DNA from: JBDIBB01 sp039812685
Lineage (GTDB): Bacteria; Acidobacteriota; Vicinamibacteria; Vicinamibacterales; JAFNAJ01
Direction of reading: 5' to 3'
Length of the DNA: 40,085 bases
NCBI GenBank assembly: GCA_039812685.1
Contig: JBDIBB010000026.1
Location: 1-40,085, forward strand
Each line of letters begins with the position of its first letter. The stretch's first letter is position 1. The translations under genes and the position numbers were made by a program. Under the pieces are notes generated by a model, which did not search any database, was not told the origin of the DNA, and saw only the letters and a list, made by a program, of their open reading frames with translations. Of the stretch, positions 16,090-24,891 are shown in pieces.

Positions 16090-18020
16090 TCCTGCCCGTG
16101 GATCGCACGTTCGCGACCTACCGGCTGCTGCGGCGGCTCGGCGGCGGGGGCATGGGTGAGGTGTACCTCGCCCGTGCCGGCGACGGCCGCGAGGTCGCGC
16201 TGAAGCTGATCGAGATCCATGACGATGACGATTCGCGCGACATCGTGGCGGCCGAACGCGTGGGGGCGCAACTGCAGCGTCAGTTCGGCAGCACCGACCC
16301 GCACGTGCCGGCGGTCTACGCGGTGGGAGAGGCCGAGGGTGTCTTCTACATCGAGATGGAGTACGTGGATGGGTCCGACCTGGCGGAGTTGATTCCGGCC
16401 GGGATGACCGCGGAGGGGGCGGCCGCCATCGCCGCGGAGGTCGCGGCCTTCCTGGAAGTGGCGCACCGGTTCAGCGCCCAGGTGGATGGCCGCGAGTTCA
16501 AGGGGCTCGTGCACGCCGACCTGAAGCCGAAGAACATCCGTCTCAGCAGCGGGCACCAGGTGAAGGTGCTCGACTTCGGCATCTCGAAGGGCCTGTCGCT
16601 GACCGGGCGGATGACGACGGCCGCGTTCGGCAGCCGCACGTACATGTCGCCGGAGTGGCTCGACAGCGGCCGGCTGGATCAGTTCGTCGATCTGTGGGCG
16701 CTGGGGGTCGTGCTCTACGAGATGCTGGCGGGTGAGCCGCCGTTCAGGGCCGAGAGCCCCCGGCGGCTGGAGTTGATGCTGCGAACGCGGGCGGCGCCGC
16801 TTCCGGTGCCAGCCACGTGTCCGCCGGCGCTGGCGCGGATCGTGATCAAGGCGCTGGCGATCAGCCAGCACGATCGCTACCAGACCGCCGCCGCGTTCCG
16901 GTCGGATCTGTGCGCGTGGCTCGCGGGGCGCGAAACCCTGGCCGAGCGCGAGCAGTCGGCAACCGGTGCCGAAGCAACCCGCCGCACCGCGCAACCGGAG
17001 GCGGTGGCGGCCGACTCGGAGGCCACCCGCCGGACAGCCGCGACCGACGAGTCGACGGTGCGCACGACGGCGCCGCTGCCGCCGGAGCCGGTGATTCCGC
17101 CCCCGCCGCCGGGCGGGATTGCGCCGGCTCGCCCCCCGGCCGGCCGGCGCCGGTGGCCGCGGATGGTGCTGGCGGGATTGGTCGTGCTGCTGGTCGCCAA
17201 CGAGTACGTCGCCTGCCGCAGCGCGGCGGCACTGCGGGCCGAGCTGCCGACCCGGGAAGACGACACGCTGGACGTGGCGTGGGAGTCGTACCGGCGCATC
17301 GAGGACCGCAGCGTCCTGGGGCTGGCACGCCGTCAGGTGGACGATGAGATGCGCGACGCGCTCGTGACCCATGCCAACCGCGTGATCGCCGACTTCCGGC
17401 AGGAGCGGCCCACGGTGCGCGAGCGACAGTGGCAGCAGGCGCGCGCCTGGCTGGCGAGCGCCTTGCGGGTGCACCCGTCTGATGCGTCGCTGATCGCGCG
17501 GCTCCGCTACTGCGAAGGGCACCTGAGCCGCATCGATGGAGAGGCGCGCCTGCGGGAGGGGCAGCGCGTGGAGGCCGACAGGCGGCTGCACGCGGCGGTC
17601 GCGCGATTCGAGGAGGCCGCGCGCGAGGATCGCGGCTGGGCCGATCCCTGGCTGGGTCTCCTGCGCGTCTACGTCTACGGGCTCGATGATCCGAAGAAGG
17701 CGGCCGAGGCTCTCAACGAGGCCGAACGTCGCGGCTATCGGGCCGGGCGACGGGAGTTCGCGCAGTTGGGCGAGGTGCACTTCACCCTGGCCGAGCGTGG
17801 CCGGCGCGAGTGCGACCGCCTGCCGCCCGACGCCGCCTGCGCCTGCCTGCGCCGCTCGGCGGATCTCTACCGGCAGGCCGCGTCGTGGTACGAGCGCGGC
17901 GGGGGGCATCCCGAGACCCAGCGCGGCGTCGTCCGCGCGCACGATGGCCTGGGCCTGGCCAACGAGCGCCTCGCGCTGCTCGCCTGCGGGGTCGGGTCTA
18001 TTTTTGGCAACCGGCCGTGA
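16086..18020 (+). CDS. Transmembrane Ser/Thr protein kinase (PknB-like) with helical-repeat C-terminus
   Basis: 644-aa kinase. The kinase domain (1-280) has a glycine loop GGGGMGEVYLA (19-29), VALK with K40, HADLKPKN (143-150, D145 and N150), DFG (163-165), SPEW in the activation segment and DLWALG. The conserved arginine before the catalytic Asp (HRD) is Ala here, so this is a non-RD kinase. A juxtamembrane linker (~285-355) carries two EATRRTA motifs and other Thr residues, then Pro-rich sequence. A membrane helix spans ~360-377. The outer C-terminal part is helical and TPR-like, with repeated W-x-x-A patterns and several Cys. The ATG at 16086 overlaps the phosphatase stop. The C-terminus (CGVGSIFGNRP) is encoded by the first copy of a 45-bp tandem duplication, so the native end may have been altered. 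Confidence 0.93.
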   Translation: MILPVDRTFATYRLLRRLGGGGMGEVYLARAGDGREVALKLIEIHDDDDSRDIVAAERVGAQLQRQFGSTDPHVPAVYAVGEAEGVFYIEMEYVDGSDLAELIPAGMTAEGAAAIAAEVAAFLEVAHRFSAQVDGREFKGLVHADLKPKNIRLSSGHQVKVLDFGISKGLSLTGRMTTAAFGSRTYMSPEWLDSGRLDQFVDLWALGVVLYEMLAGEPPFRAESPRRLELMLRTRAAPLPVPATCPPALARIVIKALAISQHDRYQTAAAFRSDLCAWLAGRETLAEREQSATGAEATRRTAQPEAVAADSEATRRTAATDESTVRTTAPLPPEPVIPPPPPGGIAPARPPAGRRRWPRMVLAGLVVLLVANEYVACRSAAALRAELPTREDDTLDVAWESYRRIEDRSVLGLARRQVDDEMRDALVTHANRVIADFRQERPTVRERQWQQARAWLASALRVHPSDASLIARLRYCEGHLSRIDGEARLREGQRVEADRRLHAAVARFEEAAREDRGWADPWLGLLRVYVYGLDDPKKAAEALNEAERRGYRAGRREFAQLGEVHFTLAERGRRECDRLPPDAACACLRRSADLYRQAASWYERGGGHPETQRGVVRAHDGLGLANERLALLACGVGSIFGNRP

Positions 18021-18070
18021 GCGCACGCCTGCGGGGTCGGGTCTATTCTTGGCAACCGGCCGTGAGCGCA
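17981..18070 (+). repeat. Two tandem 45-bp copies spanning the kinase stop and the next start
   Basis: Copy 1 is 17981-18025 and copy 2 is 18026-18070. They differ by one base (CTATTTTTGG versus CTATTCTTGG). The unit is a multiple of three, so both copies carry the same TGA in frame with the kinase, and only the first is used. Copy 2 ends on the A of the next gene's ATG. The core GGGGTCGGGTCTATTTTTGG is AT-richer than its surroundings and resembles, from memory only, dispersed REP-like sequences seen in other genomes. A slippage or recombination duplication is the simplest explanation. Confidence 0.9.
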
Positions 18071-21000
18071 TGACCTATACCCATTCCACGCCGGAGACCC
18101 GCGCGCGCCGCGCGCGGCAGCCGCGTTCGCACCGGGGGGTGGCCGTCGAGGCGGCGTTGCTCGTCGCCGCAGCGCTGGTCACCATCGGCGCCGTGTGGTC
18201 AGCCGCCACGGCGAGAAGCGCGGCGGCCCCGCCACCGGGCGCGGTCAACCTGAACACCTTCACCACGGCCGAACAGCTCGCACCGCTTCTGACGGTGTTT
18301 CCCGGCGAGCGGGAGCGGTTGTTTGCGGCCAGGGAAATCCTCGACGAGGTGTCGGGCGGCGGCACGGGCCCCACCGCACGGCGAGTGCTGCCGAACGTGG
18401 GCGCGCTGGCGCGCCTCCAGATCGAGGTCCGGCGCGTGGCCGGCACGCCGGGCCTGACCACGCTTCAGGCGCGCGCGCGTCAGACGGGCGACGGCGAGGC
18501 GCCGGCGCGCCTGACGCTGCTCACGGCGGCGCAGATCGCCGCATTGAAGCCGGCGCTGGTCGTGCGCGACCCGTCGCAGTTCCGCCGTTCGCTGGCCCTG
18601 CACCTCCTGCTGGTCGTGGTGGCGTTCCTCGGGGTCTTCGTCCTGCGCGGTGCACGTGGCGCCTCCGGCGACCGCGTCCTCGTGCCGGCGCTGCTCGCGC
18701 TCACGGGCCTTGGCTTCGCGCTGATGGTGAGCCTGCGCGATCCCTGGCGCGACCTGCTGCTGTTTGCGCCCTTCGCGCAGGGCGTCGCGCTCGGCTGCGC
18801 GGCGCTTGCCGCGATCGGCTTCGTCGACCTCGAGCGGTCGGTGCTGCCGCGGCTCAGCTACGTGCCGCTGGCGGCGGCGCTGCTGCTGTCGATCCTGCTG
18901 GTGACGCTTGGCCGCGGTCCGGCTGGCAGCGACGCGCGCGTCAACCTGTTCGGCGTGCAGCCCGTCGATCTGATTCGGCTGCTGGTGACGCTGTTCCTCG
19001 CCGGCTATTTCGCCCGCCGCTGGGAGTTGCTGCGCGAACTGCGGGACGCTGTCGCGGCCACGTCCCGGTGGCGGATGCCGCACGTGCCACGCCGCCAGGA
19101 CGTCGTCCCGGTGGTGGCGGGCATCGGCGCGGTGCTCTTCGGCTTCTTCCTGCAGAAGGACCTCGGGCCCGCGCTGATGGTGGCCTGCGTGTTCCTGGCG
19201 ATGTATGGCGTGGCCCGCGGGAAGTGGCTGGTCGCCGCTGCCGGTCTGGCAACGCTCGCCGGCGGCTTCGTCGCGGGTTACCTGTTGAGGATTTCGTCGA
19301 CGCTCGTGGCCCGCATCCAGATCTGGCAGTCGCCGTGGGACAACGGCGTGCGCGGCGGCGACCAGGTCGCCCAGGCGTTGTGGGCCCTCGCCTCCGGCGG
19401 CTGGTGGGGAACGGGGCTCGGACGCGGCATGGCCGAGGTGGTGCCGGCCGTCCACACCGATCTCGTCCTGGCGGCGGTGGGCGAGCAGCTCGGGCTGGCT
19501 GGCCTGCTGGCGGTCGCGATGCTGTTTGCCGTGGTGGCGGGAAGGGGTCTGGCGATTGCCAGGGGGGCCGGCGGACACTATTCCGCGCTGCTCGCCGTCG
19601 GCCTCACCGCGGGCCTGACCCTGCCCGTGATCCTGATTGCCGGCGGGCTGCTTGGACTAGTGCCCCTCACTGGCGTCGTCACGCCATTTCTGAGTTACGG
19701 CCGGTCGGCGCTCATCGCGAACTTCGCGGCCGTGGGGCTGCTGCTGTCCATCGCGGACCGGGGGCACGCGGCGGACACGGCCTCGCCCTTCGCCGGCGGC
19801 ATCGTGCGACTGGGGATCGCCGGCGCCGGGATCGCGTTGGTCCTGGTGGCCGCAACCGCGAGGATCCAGGTCTTCAGGGCGGCCGATGTCGTGACGGCGG
19901 CTGCCCTGACGCGGCAGGCCGACGGCCAGAGACGGTTCGGCTACAACCCTCGTCTCCTCGCGGCGGCGACACAACTGGTGAGGGGCACGATCTCCGACCG
20001 CAACGGCCTGCCGCTGGCCACGAGCCGGGCCGGGGATCTGGAGGCCGTGCGGCCACGGCTGACGGCGCTTGGCGTCGACCTCGCCCAGGGGTGTGCCGGC
20101 GACGGGCGTCGCTGCTATCCCTTCGGCGGCCCGCTGTTCCACCTCCTGGGCGATCTGCCGTCACAGGTCAACTGGGCGGCGTCCAATACCTCGTTCGTCG
20201 AGCGTGATCGCGACGCCACGCTTCGGGGCTATGACGATCAGGCCCGGGTGGTGGAGGTGACAGACCCGCAGAGCGGCGCGCGCTCGCGCGTGCTGCGACG
20301 CAACCTCAAGGCGCTGCTCCCGCTCTGGATTCATCGCAACCAGCCGGATCATCCGGACGTGCGGGCGCTGCTGGATCGGCCGCGCGACGTGAGGCTCACC
20401 ATCGACGCACGGCTGCAATGGCGCGTGGCCGCCCTGCTGCGGGCGGCGGTGAGCGCCGCTCGCCTGAGGTACGGTGCCGCGGTGGTCGTCGATGCCTCCA
20501 CCGGCGAGGTGCTCGCCTCGTCGACCGTCCCGTGGCCCGCCGGCTTCGGAGCGCCCGGCGGTGATGGCGCCCCGGCAGTCGATCAACTGCTCGACCGGGC
20601 GCGTTACGGCATCTACCCGCCGGGGTCGACCTTCAAGCTGGTGACGGCCAGTGCCGTGCTGCGCGCCAACCCGGCGCTGGCCGAGGAACCGTTCACGTGC
20701 CGGCGCCTCGAAGACGGGCGTGTGGGCAACGTGGTGCCGGGCTGGCGCCGGCCGGTCCGCGACGATGTGGCCACATCGCAGCCGCACGGGGCGGTGACGC
20801 TCGATCGCGGCCTCGTCCAGTCGTGCAACGCGTATTTCGCGCAACTGGGCGCGAAGGTGGGTGGCGCGGCGCTGCAGGAGACCGCGTCGGCCTTCGAGAT
20901 CACCCTGACGCCGGGCGGCTCGGCGTCACGTCTGCGCGACACGCTGCCCTTTGCCGCCTACGGGCAGGGCGACGTGCTGGCCACGCCGTTCCGGATGGCG

Positions 21001-21426
21001 CGTGTGGCCGCGGCGATCGCGGCCGACGGCCTGCTGGCGCCGCCGCGACTGGTGAGGGAGGAGGGCGTCCCGCCGAGCGGCGCGCCGGTTCGCGTGCTGG
21101 AGGTCGCCAGCGCCCGGCGGCTCGCGCACGACATGCGTCAGGTGGTGGTGGCCGGGACCGCACGCGGCCTGATCGGCGAGCCCGCCGGCATCGCGGGCAA
21201 GACGGGCACCGCCGAGGTTGACGGTGCGCCATCGCACTCGTGGTTCGTCGGCTTCGCGCCCTTCGCTGGCCGCTCGTCGCGCCGCATCGCGTTTGCCGTC
21301 ATCATCGAGAATGGGGGCTACGGCGGACGGCTTGCGGCGCCGCTGGCCGGCGAGATCGTGGCCGCGGCGCGCGAACTCGGGCTGATCGACGTCGGGCCCG
21401 TGGCGCCTGACGCCGCGAGCCGCTGA
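18070..21426 (+). CDS. Fused SEDS glycosyltransferase (RodA/FtsW) - class B penicillin-binding transpeptidase
   Basis: 1118-aa bifunctional peptidoglycan synthase. After one N-terminal helix (~25-48) comes a short segment starting VNLNTFTTAEQLAPLL, vaguely like a ComEA helix-hairpin-helix. A RodA/FtsW unit with about ten helices follows, with the family motifs LQKDLGPALM, ARIQIWQSPWDNG, ALASGGWWGTGLGRG, VHTDLVLAAVGEQLGLAGL and PFLSYGRSALIANFAAVGLL. From ~650 the protein becomes a penicillin-binding transpeptidase: RGTISDRNGLPLATS, then the active-site S853-T-F-K856 in YPPGSTFKLV, S918-C-N920, and K1044-T-G in AGKTGTAEVDG. All catalytic motifs are intact. SEDS proteins normally polymerise glycans with a separate PBP partner; here both are one chain, and the frame is open throughout. 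The ATG at 18070 lacks a Shine-Dalgarno. Confidence 0.93.
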   Translation: MTYTHSTPETRARRARQPRSHRGVAVEAALLVAAALVTIGAVWSAATARSAAAPPPGAVNLNTFTTAEQLAPLLTVFPGERERLFAAREILDEVSGGGTGPTARRVLPNVGALARLQIEVRRVAGTPGLTTLQARARQTGDGEAPARLTLLTAAQIAALKPALVVRDPSQFRRSLALHLLLVVVAFLGVFVLRGARGASGDRVLVPALLALTGLGFALMVSLRDPWRDLLLFAPFAQGVALGCAALAAIGFVDLERSVLPRLSYVPLAAALLLSILLVTLGRGPAGSDARVNLFGVQPVDLIRLLVTLFLAGYFARRWELLRELRDAVAATSRWRMPHVPRRQDVVPVVAGIGAVLFGFFLQKDLGPALMVACVFLAMYGVARGKWLVAAAGLATLAGGFVAGYLLRISSTLVARIQIWQSPWDNGVRGGDQVAQALWALASGGWWGTGLGRGMAEVVPAVHTDLVLAAVGEQLGLAGLLAVAMLFAVVAGRGLAIARGAGGHYSALLAVGLTAGLTLPVILIAGGLLGLVPLTGVVTPFLSYGRSALIANFAAVGLLLSIADRGHAADTASPFAGGIVRLGIAGAGIALVLVAATARIQVFRAADVVTAAALTRQADGQRRFGYNPRLLAAATQLVRGTISDRNGLPLATSRAGDLEAVRPRLTALGVDLAQGCAGDGRRCYPFGGPLFHLLGDLPSQVNWAASNTSFVERDRDATLRGYDDQARVVEVTDPQSGARSRVLRRNLKALLPLWIHRNQPDHPDVRALLDRPRDVRLTIDARLQWRVAALLRAAVSAARLRYGAAVVVDASTGEVLASSTVPWPAGFGAPGGDGAPAVDQLLDRARYGIYPPGSTFKLVTASAVLRANPALAEEPFTCRRLEDGRVGNVVPGWRRPVRDDVATSQPHGAVTLDRGLVQSCNAYFAQLGAKVGGAALQETASAFEITLTPGGSASRLRDTLPFAAYGQGDVLATPFRMARVAAAIAADGLLAPPRLVREEGVPPSGAPVRVLEVASARRLAHDMRQVVVAGTARGLIGEPAGIAGKTGTAEVDGAPSHSWFVGFAPFAGRSSRRIAFAVIIENGGYGGRLAAPLAGEIVAAARELGLIDVGPVAPDAASR

Positions 21427-21472
21427 TCCCGGTCGCGGCCAGTCGCGGCATGGTGAAGTCGAGGTTGAACCG

Positions 21473-22309
21473 ATGGCGATTCGCGAGCGACTGATCGACC
21501 TGGAACGGCACCTGCGGACGCTGATCGGCGAGCCGCCGCCGCGCGAACCACTCGAGATCCGTCAGGCCATTCTCGACGCCGCGACCGACCTCGCGCGGCC
21601 GGCCGGCGCGGGCCGCCGGGTGTTGCCCTTCGATCGTCTCGACGTGGATCTGCTGGCCGAGACCGCCGACGCCAGGCGCGTCCTCGAGGCGGTGCTGGGA
21701 CGCGACGCGGGGCTGACGGCGTCGGTGCTGGGGGCGCTCGCGAGCGTGGGCTGCGTGCCGGCGCCGGGCCTGGACGTGCGACTGCGGTTCCGGCGGCGCG
21801 TGCCAGCCGGCTGGGCGCCGGGGCAGCGCTTCACCGTGACGGGATGCGCCGGTCCCACGCCGCCGGACGCGGGTGCGCCGGCCGAGGGTGAGCGTCGAGA
21901 CGATCTCACGGCCGGCACACCGCCTGCGATCCTCCTGCGCGCGCTGAAGGGACGGGTCGCGCGGAAGACGGTGGCGCTGTCTTCGGATCGCATCAACGTC
22001 GGGCGCGGCGAGGAGGTGCTGGATCGCGGCCATCGTCTCGTGCGGCGCAACCAGTTCGTGTTCCTCGCGGACGACCCGGCGTCGGACACCGTCTCGCGGG
22101 CGCACGCCCACATCCGGTGCGCGCCATCGGGTGAGTGCCGCCTGCGCGACGACGGCAGTGCGCACGGCACGCGTATCGTGCGTGCGGGACGGACCATCGA
22201 GGTGAGCGCGGCCAACACGCGTGGCGTGCGGCTGCGCTCCGGCGACGAGATCCACTTCGGCCGCGCCGTGGCGCGCTTCGACGTGGCGGAGGACGCGGGC
22301 CGGAGGTGA
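21473..22309 (+). CDS. FHA-domain protein (second of the cluster)
   Basis: 278 aa, soluble. The first ~150 residues have a DUF3662-like layout (IRERLIDLERHLRTLIGEPP, then DARRVLEAVLGRDAGLTASV, then VRLRFRRRVPAGWAPG). The C-terminal FHA domain has DRINVGRGEEVLD, DTVSRAHAHIRC and DDGSAHGTRIVRAGR, including the pThr-binding Arg and Ser. It lies 46 bp after the SEDS-PBP gene on the same strand and closes the cluster. By analogy with FhaB/FipA and FhaA in Actinobacteria, it may recruit the phosphorylated kinase or a wall enzyme; this is inference. The ATG at 21473 has only a weak GAGG upstream. Confidence 0.82.
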   Translation: MAIRERLIDLERHLRTLIGEPPPREPLEIRQAILDAATDLARPAGAGRRVLPFDRLDVDLLAETADARRVLEAVLGRDAGLTASVLGALASVGCVPAPGLDVRLRFRRRVPAGWAPGQRFTVTGCAGPTPPDAGAPAEGERRDDLTAGTPPAILLRALKGRVARKTVALSSDRINVGRGEEVLDRGHRLVRRNQFVFLADDPASDTVSRAHAHIRCAPSGECRLRDDGSAHGTRIVRAGRTIEVSAANTRGVRLRSGDEIHFGRAVARFDVAEDAGRR

Positions 22310-22322
22310 GCGGCCCGGCCGT

Positions 22323-23338
22323 TCATCGCAGCTTCGTCGCGACCGCGTTCGTGCCGGCAGCCCAGAATTGCCCGCCCACGTCCCAGTACATCGCGCACTC
22401 GACGGCGATTGGTGCCGGCCAGGCGCCGACGCTCTCCACGAGCGCTCCGAACCGCTTGCCTGCCGCCTGCGGAAAGAACAGGCCGACGGGGACGTCGAAG
22501 CGGCTGTGTGCCGGGATGCCCGTGTAGGTGTTGGTCGCGGTGGCGCCATCCTCGAAGAGGATCGTGACCTTCACGTCCGCCGGCGTGCTCGACGTGTTGG
22601 CGACCAGGATGTAGGTCTCCAGGTTAAGTGAGGCGTCGGCCTGTTCTTGCGCGACGGCCCACGCCGTGCCCGTGCTCGTCACGCCAGGCGAGTTGTGCGC
22701 CTCGTACCACGTGGCGCCCCTCCACCACATGGCCCGCTCGACGATGATCGGGACGTCGTTGGTCGAGTGCAGCGTCGTGGAGACTGCCGTGTCGGCCAGT
22801 TCCGGCCCCTCGAGATCCACCCAGATGTTGAAGCGGCTGTTGGCGGCCACCTCGTAGTTCCTGACCACGATCTGCCCGTCTGGCTCGAGATAGGTGGCCT
22901 CGACGTCCGCGTCGGCGTCCGTCGGGTTGGCGACGAGGATGAACAGGTCGAAGAACGGGCCCGTCGCGCCCTCGGCCAGGTCGCGCGCGTGCCCGAGCGG
23001 GGTGCCGCTCACGCCGGCGATCACCACTTCCGACACGCTGTCGAGCCCGCAGACGCGGTTGGCGGCCGCGTCGTGGGAGGTCGTGACGTCCACCCAGCGA
23101 GGACTTCCCGCCGGCCGGTAAGACACCATGAGCTGCTCCTCGGCGAGTCCGGCCGTCGCGACGGCGGCCTCGTCGTAGGGGAAGCAGAACGTCGCGCTCT
23201 GCACGGCGACGCCCGCTGCCGGTACGCCCCCGATGGTGATCGTGGTGGCGCCGGCGACGAAGTTCGTGCCGGTCACGGTGATGGCCCTTCCGCCGGAGGT
23301 CGGCCCCGCGGCGGGGAAGATCGACGGTACGGTGGGGG
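22323..23338 (-). pseudogene. 3' part of a frameshifted secreted protein: IPT/TIG domain plus two Ig-like repeats
   Basis: This frame continues the protein encoded at 23273-24562 after a one-base shift. It begins with a classic IPT/TIG domain (PTVPSIFPAAGPTSGGRAIT, then VTGTNFVAGATTITIGG) and has no good start codon of its own nearby. Two copies of a ~100-residue beta-rich module follow, each with an ILVAN, a DG turn, an A-x-SRF strand and an E-(R/C)-AMYW-like strand (VERAMWWRGATWYE and VECAMYWDVGGQFWAAG). The frames join cleanly if a run of five C (plus-strand G at 23334-23338) is read as six. That would give one ~746-aa exported protein. It is either a genuine mutation, a phase-variable tract or a sequencing error. 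It converges on the FHA gene with a 13-bp gap. Confidence 0.75.
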
Positions 23339-24562
23339 CGACTGCGGCGGCAGCGCCATGGAGTCGCGGAAGTAGTCGCGGCCGTCCACGCAGGCTGCCA
23401 GCGGATCGCCAGGCGGCACCATCCCTTTGCAGTTCCAGTAGTTGAAGTCGCCGGGACGCACGTGCAGCCCTGTGGTGGGATCGCGGGCGGCGAACTCCAC
23501 CATGTACCCGTCGGCGTCGAACTTCAGCATGGTGAAGTGGAAGCGCAGGGGCGTCTGCGTGGCGGTATAGGTGAGCGGCTGGCCCGCATCCTTCGCCATC
23601 GGCACGTCGAACACGTCGATGGCGGGCCGGGGTGTCGCCGCCGGCGGCAGCCACCACCACCACAGGTGCTGGCCGAACGGCGTCCACTGGTCGGGCGGCA
23701 GGTCGCCGGACTGCGGGTACGCCATCTGGCGTACGATGGGAACGGCTCCGAAAGAGGCGAACTCGCGATAGGCCGTGCCGAAACCGGAGGGGACGATCGA
23801 GGGCAGCACCAGCATCTGCACCGTCTGTCCGTAGCGTGACTCCACCAGCGACTGGATGACGACCGAGCCGCCGCCGGTCATGAATGGGTTGCCCTGCGAC
23901 GATTCGCGGACGAAGGAGCGGAAGCCGGTGTGGGGCCCGCGGTCCTCGAGAAACGCCACACGGCGCTCGAAGTCGTAGTTGATCTCCGCGAGGATGAAGA
24001 ACATCTTCGTGCCGCCCCACAGCGCGTGGTGGTAGAGCAGCACGCCGGTCTCGGCATCGAACCACGCGTTGCCGGTGGTCGCGTAACGGGGATCGATGGT
24101 GCAGGTGAGTTTCACGAACTCGCGCTGCGGGGCGAGGTCGAAGAGCGCCTTCACCGGCAGCAGGCGGTAGGGGAAGGTGGCGTAGGTGTACGTGAGGTGC
24201 TGCACGAGGGTGATGCGCTGATCGCCGCGCCAGTGGTCGCCCTCCTGGATGGTACGCAGGCGCTGCGGATGCATCCAGCACGGGCCCATGTCGGACAGCG
24301 AGTAGCTGCCGGTCTCCACGAGTCTGGGTGCGGTCCAGTGGGTGACGGCCGAGTGGTGCTTCACGGTGGCCATGACGCCGGCGACCGACTCGATGAGGTA
24401 GGCCTCCTCGGCGTTCGACGACATGTAGGAGTCCCCGACGCCGCCGACGTACCACAGCCGGACGCCCGGCTGCATCCACCCGGTTTGTGCCGTGGCGAGG
24501 TCCCCGCCCACGTGCAGCGAAAGGGCCAGAACCACGAGCCCGAGACACGCGTTCGTCCTCAT
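23273..24562 (-). CDS. Secreted protein of unknown function, N-terminal part of the frameshifted gene
   Basis: 429 aa as read, but the last ~30 residues (from PPQSPPPYRRSS) are out-of-frame and unlike the rest. A signal peptide is present (MRTNACLGLVVLALSLHVGG to ATAQ). The ~400-residue body (GWMQPGVRLWYVGGVGD, then DYMVEF-like strands, WNCKGMVPPGDP) is rich in aromatic residues and looks beta-structured. I recognise no family. The ATG at 24562 has a good Shine-Dalgarno (GGAGG about 7 bp upstream), so expression is likely. In the intact version the body would be followed by the TIG domain and Ig-like repeats, a layout typical of extracellular adhesive or carbohydrate-active proteins. Confidence 0.72.
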   Translation of the reverse strand: MRTNACLGLVVLALSLHVGGDLATAQTGWMQPGVRLWYVGGVGDSYMSSNAEEAYLIESVAGVMATVKHHSAVTHWTAPRLVETGSYSLSDMGPCWMHPQRLRTIQEGDHWRGDQRITLVQHLTYTYATFPYRLLPVKALFDLAPQREFVKLTCTIDPRYATTGNAWFDAETGVLLYHHALWGGTKMFFILAEINYDFERRVAFLEDRGPHTGFRSFVRESSQGNPFMTGGGSVVIQSLVESRYGQTVQMLVLPSIVPSGFGTAYREFASFGAVPIVRQMAYPQSGDLPPDQWTPFGQHLWWWWLPPAATPRPAIDVFDVPMAKDAGQPLTYTATQTPLRFHFTMLKFDADGYMVEFAARDPTTGLHVRPGDFNYWNCKGMVPPGDPLAACVDGRDYFRDSMALPPQSPPPYRRSSPPRGRPPAEGPSP

Positions 24563-24870
24563 GACAGGTCCTCCGGAAGGGAATTCTGCTGTCAGGCTGG
24601 GTCGTCACGGCGCGCAGCCAGCGCAGCGGTGAGATCGGCGGGTGTCGTCGGGTGGACCAGTTGCCACGCCTGCGGAGGGGTGGCGGATCGCTGGCCGGCG
24701 CAACGAGGCGCCGCGCCAGGCCTGGACGGCCGGCGGAAGGTAGACGGATAGGTGGAAGAGCCGGTTGGTCGCCGGCCGTGGGTGGGGGCTCGCGAAGAGC
24801 GCCAGGATGCGCGCGGTCGAGGTTCCACCGCGTCCGCTCCCGACCCAGCACTTGACGCTTGTGTGCTCAG

Positions 24871-24891
24871 GACGACAAGCTTCGTGTCGTC
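24871..24891. promoter_or_regulatory. Perfect inverted repeat in the 24.56-24.95 kb intergenic region
   Basis: GACGACA (24871-24877) and TGTCGTC (24885-24891) flank a 7-base loop. It lies between the minus-strand secreted-protein gene and the plus-strand tRNA. It could be an operator or a small terminator; no T run follows. The rest of 24563-24953 contains no gene that I can support. Confidence 0.3.

Noticed and set aside
15489..18071. 860-codon minus-strand frame across the phosphatase and kinase genes
   Set aside because: Antisense to two well-supported genes and without recognisable domains.
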